From contig NZ_JACHLC010000001.1 in assembly GCF_014207845.1 (NCBI RefSeq), positions 1,736,001 to 1,800,000 on the forward strand: a DNA stretch of 64,000 nt, in the 5' to 3' direction. A program made the position numbers and the translations under genes. Shown here one piece after another: positions 53,801 through 61,136 of the stretch; position 1 is the first letter of the stretch; each line of letters starts with the position of its first letter. This stretch comes from Chryseobacterium shigense. GTDB taxonomy: Bacteria; Bacteroidota; Bacteroidia; Flavobacteriales; Weeksellaceae. The notes under the pieces are model-generated. The model did no database searches and was not told where the DNA came from. It saw nothing but the letters and a program-made list of their open reading frames with translations.

Positions 53801-54831
53801 GTTTCATTGATCAATTCTTTGGCCTGATTTCCTTTAAGCAACGATAAAGCAACAAAAGGTAAAGCCCCGGCATCTGCCACTGCATTGGCAAATAAAGGAA
53901 CGTCGCTTACACGGGTCATTGGGCCCTGTGCAATGGGATAACGCAATCCCAGCTGCTTAGCCATTGCATTTCCCTGGCTGATTACCTGAAGTGCTTTTGC
54001 CTGTTTCAGGTGCCCGTACATGGCTTCTTTAAATCCGAAAACCATTCTTTTCAGATTCCTGAACTCTTCATACAGATCTACGGCTAAAGAAATATCCTGT
54101 CCCATAGGAATGTAGCTTTTGCTTACGTCAAGATCCATAAAATGCTGTTTAAGCTCTTCAGCAGAAGGATTTTCCGGCAATACGGGAGAATTTGGCCTTA
54201 CCAGCACACGGTGATTGGCTATAATTTTGGTTTCAGTACCATTGAGTTTCGAGCACAGGTCTTTGATATCCTGAGGAACGGAGCTTTCCGGGAAAAGAGC
54301 AAGCTGGCTATCCAGTACAACACCGGCTGCTCCCAGCGATTTTACGGCTGCTGCAGTATGCAGACCTATTCCGCCTTGTACCCATACAGGTATAGTTTGA
54401 ATTTCTTTGATGATGCGCTGGAACAACACAAACGTTGATTCATAGCCCACCAGGCCGCCTGCCTCATTTCCTTTTATAATGATTCCTTCCGCACCTGATT
54501 GTTCGGCCAGCCTTGCTTCGTCCGGACTGGTTACCTGATAGATAACAGGGAGATCCGGCAGAACATTCATTAAAACTCCTGACGGAAGAATCGCAAAGCT
54601 TACTTTTTTGGGGATCTGAAGGGATATAAATTTGTCGTTGGGCAGATAGATTCCATAAGAAAGTATATCTGTTTTATCAATCTGATGCAGCGCTTCCTGA
54701 GCGGCTGTCAAATCATGTCCTAAGCTTAAGATGGGAAACGCACCTGCCTCATACAGTTTTTGCATAAGGTTAACATCCGGCTTTTCAAAAGGCGTTAATC
54801 CAATAATGGTTAAGTTTTTCATTGCATTCAT
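47842..54831 (-). CDS. Giant iterative polyketide/secondary-lipid synthase, NMO-NMO-KS-AT-ACP-ACP-KR
   Basis: A 2329-residue megasynthase starting at ATG 54831; 54822 is possible, and the TTG/ATG at 54894/54885 gives a poor extension. Two nitronate-monooxygenase-like (PfaD-type enoyl reductase) flavin domains lie at about 1-235 and 300-620 (AQGPMTRVSD, GRECGGHVGP near 428). KS is at about 645-1090 (DAACASS near 834, EAHGTGT, TQIGHTK). AT is at about 1186-1480 (FPGQGSQ, GHSYGEL near 1276). Two ACPs have LSIDSIK near 1682 and 1792. KR is at about 2060-2310 (GGGQGIT, Tyr in QTDYAAAN). This is the Pfa-like iterative type, with reduction built in. Confidence 0.9.
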   Translation of the reverse strand: MNAMKNLTIIGLTPFEKPDVNLMQKLYEAGAFPILSLGHDLTAAQEALHQIDKTDILSYGIYLPNDKFISLQIPKKVSFAILPSGVLMNVLPDLPVIYQVTSPDEARLAEQSGAEGIIIKGNEAGGLVGYESTFVLFQRIIKEIQTIPVWVQGGIGLHTAAAVKSLGAAGVVLDSQLALFPESSVPQDIKDLCSKLNGTETKIIANHRVLVRPNSPVLPENPSAEELKQHFMDLDVSKSYIPMGQDISLAVDLYEEFRNLKRMVFGFKEAMYGHLKQAKALQVISQGNAMAKQLGLRYPIAQGPMTRVSDVPLFANAVADAGALPFVALSLLKGNQAKELINETKKLAGEKTWGVGMLGFAPQELREEQTSYILEAKPPVVLIAGGRPAQAKVFEKAGITTFLHVPSPALLDIFLKEGAANFIFEGRECGGHVGPLSSMVLWEKQIERILKEDNPENISVFFAGGIHDAFSTAFVSVMAAPLAARGVKVGVLIGTAYLYTEEAVSTGAIQEEFQVQAMQAKDTVLLETAPGHETRCLNTAFAKHFSAEKNKLLAAGTDKKEVWEQLEKLNVGRLRIAAKGIDRQGDKLVNIPKNQQLDLGMYMIGQVATMQNRVISLASLHKNVSIDNYQYIEQAALPEKPESKEKALDVAVIGMECIFPGAKNLEEYWRNIIWGRDSVTEVPDERWNKELYYHPDSDGPDVSHSKWGGFIPKIDFDPLAFGIPPQSLAAIEPTQLLTLLVAKRAMDDAGYGEKQINRENISVIIGAEGGNDLANSYSFRGYYKQVFGELHEEVKDAFPHTTEDSFPGILANVIAGRITNRLDLGGRNYTVDAACASSLAAIDLACQELVLGKSDMVLAGGADLHNGINDYLMFSSTHALSRKGRCATFDSEADGIALGEGVAILVLKRYEDAVRDGDRIYSVIKGVGGSSDGKALGLTAPRKIGQVRALERAYTQAGISPESIGLVEAHGTGTVVGDKTELSALTNLFSRSGAIPGQTHLGSVKTQIGHTKCAAGLAGLIKASLAVYHGVKPPTLHLQQPNAYYNTQTSPFAFYSESGLWEEKKRYAGISAFGFGGTNFHTVITNHPKEDDSAVLQSWPSELFVFRGETYEDAKIQLAQIKSLLEVNDTISLKDIAYSLAVGSEKPIQLSIVADTAEHLMMNIELALSGIESKDTFTVNKHDGKVAFLFPGQGSQRINMARDLFVAFPAMRELIGRYPELEKVVFPPAVFDDSALKQQKETIKDTCLAQPLLGIVDLALAKFLKSLDIVPDMLAGHSYGELPALCFAGVFEEEKLVELSIQRAYAILNSVEGGDPGTMIAVSATREQLQSILEQAEDCYPVNYNAPAQCVVAGSTPAIGKLMEALKEKHISAKKLEVACAFHSPLLAKSKGLYDEVLKDIPFSEMQIPVWSNTSAKTYPTAVSEIKERLTDHLVQPVRFVEEIQAMYEDGARIFIEVGPGKVLSGLTKSCLEKDHLTLYAEDSSRNKLSHLLTMLAQYLGTGRNFNIKKLFDGRNARLIQIDQSELYKKSPAVWRVNGQTAHPATGQLPANGALPIINPIPMNNFTNNHQTSITGHQPAAERMLQEYLDTMKQLIQAQRDVMLSFLGQNPQINPAPVYAPSIPQPANERVVSVPVQPVIQEKAVVVPLKKDIKTLLLQVVSDKTGYPHEMLGMEMDLEADLSIDSIKKVEIIGTLRSELGSFSSDQGNEDTVMEKLAGIKTLNGLVSWLTECMGTSTVSEKTEPVETKTSKPQDKAGLTLEELQQTILNIVSEKTGYPKEMLGLDLDLEADLSIDSIKRMEIIADLKTQIGFGGDREQADDLMEKLAAIKTLKGLASWINEMSGNSNIEPVQNALSRLRFDLTPTDVSTEQNTELIKGKRFAITQDNSPQTLAIKNALEKHGAIAELVDMEKDLTGFDGLIILDLFSSPIKHSIIDHVGLIKKMDLDKAKWIYLISDIPAHVQELTDTTLLRHYKGHPGLFKSLAREFEQTHCRLISLSTPQEADRITDITLKEILTTDKPSEVIYKHDQRHKVDIIPSPLSTSLEEAHIQLDRESVVLVLGGGQGITSELVKHMSGTYPCTYILVGRSADPRKNVADLREFEAMKTKEEIRSHLIKSGKFTSPAKIEKETVRIFKNNQILRTIRDMEQLGNEVVYESLDLCDEERLSGLIKNIYEKYARLDGVIHGAGLLEDKLFKQKTSSSFERVFDTKVKPLRVLAEQLRADCQFVVLFSSIASVYGNKGQTDYAAANSVLDDYAKALNKKLKGKVISINWGPWKGAGMVSSTLETEYERRGISLIPLDQGKEIFLNEIKYGTESQVLIMSGNNW

Positions 54832-55096
54832 GGTATTGAGATAAAAATTGGGAAACACATAACAAAGCACAGATGCTTTCGGCATAATGAGCAATTGTTA
54901 AATATGACGGAATAAAAGTAATAAATTAATACAATATTTTCAATAATAAATTAAATTTAATAATAAATTATTAATAATAAATTATTATGAATTTAAATAC
55001 AATTAAGAAATACACATTTGAATATTTATTCTCAGAAACGAGACGACACAATCTATTTGATTCAATTATAAACATTTATAAATGAATAATATTAAG

Positions 55097-55127
55097 CAAA
55101 TATAGAAATAAAAACTAAATATATCAA
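55097..55127 (-). promoter_or_regulatory. Putative promoter of the polyketide operon
   Basis: On the minus strand TTG (55125-55127) and TATATTTG (55097-55104) are 20 bases apart, a good Bacteroidota match. They lie about 265 bases before the PKS start, implying a long AT-rich leader. The 592-base spacer 54832-55423 is roughly 75-80 percent AT, with TAATAAATTA-type repeats at about 54940-54990, and no other gene. Confidence 0.5.
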
Positions 55128-55423
55128 AAATAAGAGAATTATTTTTCTCAATATTACAAAAACACAACACTTCAAAAAGTGCATAGAATCTATATAAAAT
55201 AACATCTCGAAAATGCTGAAAATGATCAGAAACTCTGACACGTGAAGTAATTAATGATAAAATCCGGGATAATTTTGTTTAAATGACAATCTTTACCGGA
55301 AAGTAATTCCGTGAAAATATTTCAGGCAAATATGTAATTTACCTTAAACTATATGTTACCGGGCATCACAGATGGAATGAAATTTAACAAGATTTTATAT
55401 TCAATCCGGTTGTAAAGGTAATT

Positions 55424-56437
55424 TTAAAACAAGCTTAGATCATATTGCTTCACAAAATCCAGAATCATATGATAACCCGCTGAAGAATTTCCATGCTGAT
55501 CTAAAGCAGGACTGAAAACCCCAATTCCCATTTTCCCGGGAACACTGACTGCAATTCCTCCCCCAACACCGGATTTGCTTGGCAGGCCAACTGTTCTGGC
55601 ATATTCGCCACTGAACTCGTACATGCCGGCAATAAGCATTTGCGACTGAATCAATTTTGCCACCTCTTCATTTTTATAAGTAGAATCTCCATCAAACCGG
55701 ACGCATTGATTGGCAAAGAAGTACCCGATTTTGGCTAAATCTTCAGCAGTCAGCTCAATAGAACATTGTCTGAAGTAATTATCCAGCTGTTCTTCATTTC
55801 CGGAAATCAATCCGTTGTTTTTCATGAGATAGAACATTCCACGGTTGCGGTGGCCGGTAGATTTTTCGGATTCGTAAACGGATTTGTTATAATCAATTGC
55901 ATGGTTTTTGGTGATATAGCGGACCATATCCAAAATTTTAAGGAATGGTTTTTCTCCTTCTCCGGAAATTAAAGAAGTGGTAAGAATTGCCCCTGCATTC
56001 ATCATCGGATTCAATGGTTTACCCGTAGTTTCGAGGTTGGAAAAATGGTTAAAAGGCTTATCGGTTCCAAAATAGCCCATTTTGTCAAATACATTGGCTT
56101 CTCCTTTTTCACTGACAACAATCATCAAGGCAATGATCTTGGAGATACTCTGCATGGTAAATTTCTTGTGGACATCACCGGCATTGTGGATTTTACCATT
56201 TTTATCCACTACTGAAAAAGCTATGGCTTGGGCGTCCATTTTTCCAAGTTCGGGAATATAATCAGCTACTTTGCCTTCTGTATAATAGGATCTGTTTTTC
56301 TCCAGAATGCTGCTTAGCGTTTTCTCTGAAATAGTGGAAATATCTGCTGTTTTCTGGGCATACACTACTGTATTTAAGGAAAGAAAAGCTGCAATACAGA
56401 TTGCTTTTGCAGAAGGTAAAAAAACATTTTTGCTCAT
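55424..56437 (-). CDS. glsA: Periplasmic glutaminase A
   Basis: A 337-residue serine-dependent glutaminase from the ATG at 56437, which gives a clean signal peptide (SLNTVVYAQ); 56497 would put a second, odd N-terminus before it. Motifs of the family are FTMQSISKIIALM near 95 (Ser-x-x-Lys pair), NPMMNAGAI near 145, and the SKSGVGGGI loop near 287. It converts Gln to Glu and ammonia. Most glutaminases A are cytoplasmic; an exported form is common in Bacteroidota. It is a single gene upstream of the PKS operon. Confidence 0.9.
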   Translation of the reverse strand: MSKNVFLPSAKAICIAAFLSLNTVVYAQKTADISTISEKTLSSILEKNRSYYTEGKVADYIPELGKMDAQAIAFSVVDKNGKIHNAGDVHKKFTMQSISKIIALMIVVSEKGEANVFDKMGYFGTDKPFNHFSNLETTGKPLNPMMNAGAILTTSLISGEGEKPFLKILDMVRYITKNHAIDYNKSVYESEKSTGHRNRGMFYLMKNNGLISGNEEQLDNYFRQCSIELTAEDLAKIGYFFANQCVRFDGDSTYKNEEVAKLIQSQMLIAGMYEFSGEYARTVGLPSKSGVGGGIAVSVPGKMGIGVFSPALDQHGNSSAGYHMILDFVKQYDLSLF

Positions 56438-56530
56438 ACAGGTATTTTCGGCTAACATCTTATCATCAACCCCGAAAACAAAGATAAAGTATTTCATCCT
56501 TTACCCACAAATCTGTAAAAAGCAGATTAA

Positions 56531-56600
56531 GTATTTCTACCCAGATCAATAATTGGTTATTTGTACTCTAAAAGAGCTGATTTCTTCTTTGTTACTTTGA
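56531..56600 (+). promoter_or_regulatory. Conserved promoter block (copy 2)
   Basis: GTATTTCTAC at 56531-56540 and GTTACTTTGA at 56591-56600 are again 60 bases apart, with TTGGTTATTT and CTCTAAAA between. It matches the block at 28780-28849. The start codon follows 49 bases later. Confidence 0.6.
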
Positions 56601-56649
56601 AATACGAAGAAATTTTCAAAATAACAATAACCAAAAAAATAAATTCAAC

Positions 56650-57060
56650 ATGGAAACAGCAAGTGTAAACGCAAATTCGTCCGGCCAGCTTCAGCTGGGT
56701 GGAGGGGCTCAGTTCTGGGTCTACCTGTCACCTCAGAACAATACTTCCAAAATGATTTCAACATGGCGCGTAACATTTTCACAGGGAAACTGGAGTGATT
56801 CTATTTCGAGTGAGAATCCGACGAAGCAAATCCAGACTCCGAATCTTTCAGGTATCTTTGAAATTAAAGTGGAGCTGTTAAGCGGTTCTACCGGTACATG
56901 GCGCCAGATTCCTCCACAGGCAGGAAGCTATAATGAAATAGGCTGTAATTCCAATTGTGCTTCAATGGTGGGTATTGTTACCGACAGTACCAATCCGCCT
57001 CCGGGAGCTATTAACGCTCATTTCTGGACGACTTGGGACGCCATGTGTAAAGCACAATAA
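56650..57060 (+). CDS. Orphan hypothetical protein, beta-rich
   Basis: A 136-residue protein without signal peptide or recognisable family. It is Ser/Thr/Asn/Gly-rich with alternating strands (AQFWVYLSPQN, IFEIKVELLSG) and a Cys pair (GCNSNCAS) then C-terminal FWTTWDAMC. An Ig- or lectin-like sandwich is possible. Its promoter matches that of the orphan at 28896, and a hairpin terminator follows, so it is a monocistronic member of a shared regulon. Confidence 0.6.
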   Translation: METASVNANSSGQLQLGGGAQFWVYLSPQNNTSKMISTWRVTFSQGNWSDSISSENPTKQIQTPNLSGIFEIKVELLSGSTGTWRQIPPQAGSYNEIGCNSNCASMVGIVTDSTNPPPGAINAHFWTTWDAMCKAQ

Positions 57061-57080
57061 ATCAAAATTCAATACAAAAT

Positions 57081-57111
57081 AAAACGTCTCATTTTATATA
57101 TGGGACGTTTT
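57081..57111 (+). terminator. Intrinsic terminator
   Basis: AAAACGTCTC pairs with GGGACGTTTT (one G-T pair) around an 11-base AT-rich loop, 20 bases after the orphan stop codon, followed by a T-rich sequence. Confidence 0.7.
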
Positions 57112-57206
57112 ACATTTATATTCATGCTTCATTTCAGAAAATGCAGTGTAAATAATAATATGGATTTAAAATAATTTCAATCATCCATTTATCTGATACC
57201 GTTCAT

Positions 57207-57214
57207 TATTTTTG
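57207..57214 (+). promoter_or_regulatory. Putative -7 element of the DUF1826-like gene
   Basis: TATTTTTG matches TAnnTTTG, 25 bases before the ATG at 57240. Confidence 0.5.
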
Positions 57215-57239
57215 CATAATTAATCGATTAAAGCATTAT

Positions 57240-57938
57240 ATGGACAGTACATTTTCCGGTAACAATCAAATTGAGGTGGTTTCTACCTTTGCTGAACTTG
57301 TGAATACCGATTTCCAGGGAACTATGAATACAATTTGCTGGTACAGAAATTTATCCGGAGATTTTAAAGAAATTGTATCCAAGCTTCAATTAAATGACAA
57401 TATTACAGAAGTATCCGCTGAAGACCTTCTGGCACTGCAGCTGTCTGAAAACGGTAATATAGCAAGAGAAATTATCCTGAATGATTTACAGCTGTTAACA
57501 GATTTCGGAGCATCACCTTCATTAAACCTGCTTAAATGCTATGAACGGGACGAAGAACTGGATTTCATATCAACCGATGTATATTCTTATCACGTAGACC
57601 GTTCTCCCATTGGAACCGATACTTTTTTATGTACTTATCATGGTACATCAAGTGACATTATCCCCAATGATCAGGTTGAACAAAAAATTCTGATTCCGGA
57701 AATCCGGGCAAAGCTTAAAGAATTGCATGACGGTCCGGAAGAAGATTTTGAAACCTTTCTGAAAGACTATTTCTTCGATCTGCACTATCAGCCTAAACCC
57801 GGTGCAAAATCCACCAATTTAGAGACAGGACATCTTTGGCGGCTGGCGGTAGATCATCCTGAGCAAAAAGTCTTACCCTGTGTTCATAGGGCACCGGTAG
57901 AAGATGAGGGTGAGTATAGGTTGCTGCTGATCTGTTGA
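57240..57938 (+). CDS. DUF1826-like protein
   Basis: A 232-residue soluble protein. YSYHVDRSPIGTDTFLCTYHGTSSDII near residue 118 and VHRAPVEDEGEYRLLLIC at the C-terminus look like the two conserved blocks of DUF1826, whose HxD and His positions suggest metal-dependent chemistry. DUF1826 genes have been found near zinc-response genes in other bacteria; no such neighbours occur here. Assignment is by motif resemblance only. Bases 57939-58136 downstream hold nothing recognised. Confidence 0.5.
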   Translation: MDSTFSGNNQIEVVSTFAELVNTDFQGTMNTICWYRNLSGDFKEIVSKLQLNDNITEVSAEDLLALQLSENGNIAREIILNDLQLLTDFGASPSLNLLKCYERDEELDFISTDVYSYHVDRSPIGTDTFLCTYHGTSSDIIPNDQVEQKILIPEIRAKLKELHDGPEEDFETFLKDYFFDLHYQPKPGAKSTNLETGHLWRLAVDHPEQKVLPCVHRAPVEDEGEYRLLLIC

Positions 57939-58136
57939 GAGATAATTCAGAAAAATAAAGCCAACACTTTTAACATAATCTTTGGTACTATGACTTCCTG
58001 ATTCTATAGTTTGCCACTTACCATGCAAAGGCTGAAAATAAAGGAGTAAATGAATATTATTTTCTCATGGTTTAAATTATGTTGTGTTGAAGTTTTAAAC
58101 CTGGTATTTGTATATGCTTTCCCTTTTTAATTTTAG

Positions 58137-58748
58137 CTATCTGTAAGAAAAATTTTCAATATCCTTTTTAAGCTTAGACTTTACATTATCATTCCATTCA
58201 TTTTTCAAAATACTTAACCTTGCAACGTCAATCCTGTTCCCGCTTGCATCTGTACTACAATTTCTTAAAACACCTTCCACAACGCAGCCAATTGCTTTCA
58301 TTGCATTTATACTCCGGTTATTTTTGCTATTTGCTGCGAATGCAACTCTTTCCATATTTAGTTTTTCAAAAGCAAATTCAAGCAACAGATATTTGCAGTT
58401 TTTATTTATTCCGGTCCCCTGATATTTTTTTCCGTACCAGGTGTAACCAATTTCTATAGTCTTATTTTCTATAAAAATTGCATAAAATCTTGTACTCCCC
58501 ACATATTTTTGTGCAGATTTATCAAAAACAATAAATGGGTATTCTTTTTCAGTTTCTCTTTGCAACAGTGCATTTGAGAGATATTTTTGAAGATTTTCCT
58601 TTCCGTTTGCGCCTCCGGAATTGAATTCCCAGATTTCAGGCTCATTTTCCGAATAAGGAAGCAACAGGTCAAAATCAGATGGTTTAAGAGGCTCTAATCT
58701 TACCCATTCATTTTCTAAAATATAATTTTCATTAAAGTCGAAATTCAT
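58137..58748 (-). CDS. GNAT acetyltransferase (RimJ/RimL type)
   Basis: A 203-residue GNAT protein. It opens with WVRLEPLKPSDFDLLLPYSE and has the acetyl-CoA loop in YGKKYQGTGINKNCK near 115, then FEKLNMERVAFAANSKNNRSINAMKAIGC near 135-160. It transfers acetyl from acetyl-CoA to an amine, by analogy ribosomal N-termini or small molecules. A TACTTTTG box lies 23-30 bases upstream of its start. Confidence 0.85.
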   Translation of the reverse strand: MNFDFNENYILENEWVRLEPLKPSDFDLLLPYSENEPEIWEFNSGGANGKENLQKYLSNALLQRETEKEYPFIVFDKSAQKYVGSTRFYAIFIENKTIEIGYTWYGKKYQGTGINKNCKYLLLEFAFEKLNMERVAFAANSKNNRSINAMKAIGCVVEGVLRNCSTDASGNRIDVARLSILKNEWNDNVKSKLKKDIENFSYR

Positions 58749-58770
58749 TTTTTGTTTTTGTTTAATATTA

Positions 58771-58778
58771 CAAAAGTA
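58771..58778 (-). promoter_or_regulatory. Putative -7 element of the GNAT gene
   Basis: The reverse strand reads TACTTTTG, a TAnnTTTG match. The rest of the 311-base spacer 58749-59059 is about 75-80 percent AT with no recognised feature. Confidence 0.4.
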
Positions 58779-59059
58779 TTGCTATAACTGCAACGAAAAT
58801 AGTAAAAATGTAAAATCTATAAAAACAGGTTATATGTAAGCTGCGAAAGATTTTTTGTACTTTTTTCGATAACAGACCGGAAATGATTAATTTTTCTAAT
58901 GAATATCTCCCATTAGCTCATTATATATTTATATTTTCTGAAAATTGAAAAATTATTTCCCTATACAAAAATAGTTATGATTAATTATCAATAAGTTATA
59001 AAAAATAGAATCAATATAGAATCAAATAAATAACTTTATAGTAAGATAATTTATGCCAA

Positions 59060-59836
59060 TTGATAAAAATTGATTACCCAAAGGAATTACATATCTTTGT
59101 TAGCATATATGTTTCAGTAGATATGCCACAAAATCTTTCAGACCATCTATATAAAAGTAAATTTTCTCTAACTTTAGTCCATAAGGCCTCAAAAGCAATC
59201 ATCAAAAAAGGTGCTATACAATTGGATAAAGATAGTACAAAGCTAACCGAAGGCGAAAAATTAACTTTAAAATTATTTGAATATTTTACCTCTTTACAGA
59301 GGGTATTGCAAGATATTGAAAATGTATTGGTTTTCTTAAAAATTGACACTAAAAAAATCAGAAAAGTCTACCCACTCCTTGATACTGACGAGGAATATTA
59401 CAAATACCATTTCGAAAATTATATTATCAGGATAATCAGCTTACAGGACATTGTTGGAAAACTAGGAAATATTTTATATAAAACAAATATTGATGATGAA
59501 AAATGCAATGGATATAATTTCAAGGAAGCACTTAAAAAAAATGGTAATCCAAAACATTCTTACATTTCTGCAATTCTTGAGCAATCTATTGATGTTAAAA
59601 AAGTTAGACATAAGAAATTGCATAGAGGGATAGCAGAAATAAATAATCTTAGAGGGGTAGTTTTTTGGGATGATTTAGAAAAGGCTACGAGTAAAAAATT
59701 TGACAGAATACTTCATGAAATGTCTGCTGGAGATTTATCCATTCAAATTAATGAAATAGAAAAAGAAACTGTCAAGATAATCGATCTAATTATTGAATTT
59801 TTTGATAACTCATTGGATGAGTTAAACAATATATAA
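59060..59836 (+). CDS. Hypothetical protein, possibly HEPN-like
   Basis: Up to 258 helical residues with low-GC codons. The only in-frame ATG near the start is 59123 (MPQNLSD); the longer frame needs a TTG at 59060, so the true start is uncertain. VRHKKLHRG near residue 195 of the long form fits the R-x4-H catalytic pattern of HEPN RNases, and the preceding helices (LFEYFTSLQRVLQDIENVL) fit such folds. HEPN proteins are common toxins and phage-defence effectors. The assignment is weak and rests on one motif. Confidence 0.35.
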   Translation: MIKIDYPKELHIFVSIYVSVDMPQNLSDHLYKSKFSLTLVHKASKAIIKKGAIQLDKDSTKLTEGEKLTLKLFEYFTSLQRVLQDIENVLVFLKIDTKKIRKVYPLLDTDEEYYKYHFENYIIRIISLQDIVGKLGNILYKTNIDDEKCNGYNFKEALKKNGNPKHSYISAILEQSIDVKKVRHKKLHRGIAEINNLRGVVFWDDLEKATSKKFDRILHEMSAGDLSIQINEIEKETVKIIDLIIEFFDNSLDELNNI

Positions 59837-60066
59837 TGTGTTGAACTGATTATACAGATAGTAATACAACATTATGACTGCTTATGTCAACAAAAAAAAG
59901 TACCATTTTAGATATATAAATAATAAAGAGAACCCAACTACCACAATATTATAAATAGTTACTTTTTACCTACTTCTGATTTATCGATATTGATAATTTT
60001 ATTTTCTTTAAGTGGTCTACCCTCATTTCTTTTCACACAAAACTAAAACTCCCAAAAAAATATTTT

Positions 60067-60074
60067 TATATTTG
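60067..60074 (+). promoter_or_regulatory. Putative -7 element of the Shedu operon
   Basis: TATATTTG matches TAnnTTTG, 17 bases before the ATG at 60092. Confidence 0.45.
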
Positions 60075-60091
60075 GGACTTATACATTATTT

Positions 60092-60379
60092 ATGCCTATT
60101 TTAAAACCACAAGAAATACAATCTAATATTCGAGATTTAGAAGCATCTCGTAATAATCAATATAATAGATATTTATTAAATAAGATTTCTGTCATTATTG
60201 AAGGACTTGTTAAATCTAAAGATAAAAATCATGGAGAACGCTATAAAGAAATACAGTTGATTTTAGCAGGCTTGCGTGAACCACATGATATTAGTACAGG
60301 AAACCTAGTTAATGCTGAGGCAAAAGCTATTATACTTGATCTTTATGATGAGTTAATTGAAATTTTAAAATCTTATTAA
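60092..60379 (+). CDS. Small hypothetical protein, partner of Shedu nuclease
   Basis: A 95-residue helical, charged protein (LNKISVIIEGLVKSKDKN, AKAIILDLYDELIEIL). No family is recognised. It ends 3 bases before the Shedu-like start and follows a promoter, so it is the first gene of a two-gene operon. A regulator or antitoxin role is possible; this is inference from order. Confidence 0.55.
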   Translation: MPILKPQEIQSNIRDLEASRNNQYNRYLLNKISVIIEGLVKSKDKNHGERYKEIQLILAGLREPHDISTGNLVNAEAKAIILDLYDELIEILKSY

Positions 60380-60382
60380 ACT

Positions 60383-61135
60383 TTGGAAAACATTAATCAT
60401 TCAAAATGGTATGGAAGAGAGTTTAAATCCCAAAAAATACAAGAGTGGGAAAATCTTCTCTCTAAAAATTTGTTAGAAAATAATTATCAAACGTATTTGA
60501 CTGAAAATGCAGGGATTTTTTTAAGCGATGATGATTGCCATTTAGTTATTTCTAAACTGAAACTTGGCAGTGAGTTAGAAACTGATTTTATAACTTTATC
60601 AGATGGCTTTAGTAATGGAAACATTTTTGAATTTATTGAAATCAAACAACCGTCAGCCAAATTATTTACGGAAAAGGGATTAATGACTGCGGAGTTTAAT
60701 AGAGCTACACAACAAATAAGAGATTGGAAAAGATGGTTAATGGATAATCGCAATTGGATGGGGAAATATTTGCCCACTGTCAATACAAGAATATCAAACC
60801 CAACCCATTTTAAATTCAAGATAATAATAGGTAGAAGATTATCAAACCATTATGAAGTCGAAAAAAGAAATCAAATAGCCGAGGAAATTGGGGCTGAAAT
60901 TAGATCCTTCGACTATTTGACAGATAAAATTAAAAGGCGAGAATTTTATCCTATTGCTTGGTTACGGGATGGAACACCTGGACATTATGAAAAGGAACTT
61001 GCAAATCCATTTTACAAAGCTTTTACAGATTCTGAATGGAAAAAATTTTGCAATAGTCAAAAGGTTGCATCATCCCATTTTTATAGTGATCATTTTGAAG
61101 AAGTTTTAAAAATGAGGGAATACAGTTCTTATTAA
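60383..61135 (+). CDS. sduA: Shedu-like (DUF4263) anti-phage nuclease
   Basis: A 250-residue protein with TTG start at 60383; no in-frame ATG lies near the right place. The nuclease core is typical of the PD-(D/E)xK fold: Asp in SELETDFITLS (about 67), then FEFIEIKQPSAKLF (Glu/Lys near 83-85), and AEFNRATQQIRDWKRWL (Gln near 115). This Asp, ExK, Gln order is the Shedu/DUF4263 signature; Shedu proteins protect against phage. The C-terminal half (about 130-250) is a less known domain. Convergent with the recombinase, only one base between stop codons. Confidence 0.75.
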   Translation: MENINHSKWYGREFKSQKIQEWENLLSKNLLENNYQTYLTENAGIFLSDDDCHLVISKLKLGSELETDFITLSDGFSNGNIFEFIEIKQPSAKLFTEKGLMTAEFNRATQQIRDWKRWLMDNRNWMGKYLPTVNTRISNPTHFKFKIIIGRRLSNHYEVEKRNQIAEEIGAEIRSFDYLTDKIKRREFYPIAWLRDGTPGHYEKELANPFYKAFTDSEWKKFCNSQKVASSHFYSDHFEEVLKMREYSSY

Positions 61136-61136
61136 T

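Noticed and set aside
37047..54831. Flexirubin or aryl-polyene cluster
   Set aside because: No DarA/DarB-type ketosynthases, ammonia lyase or aromatic-starter genes; instead iterative type I modules, a double GT and PapA-type enzymes.
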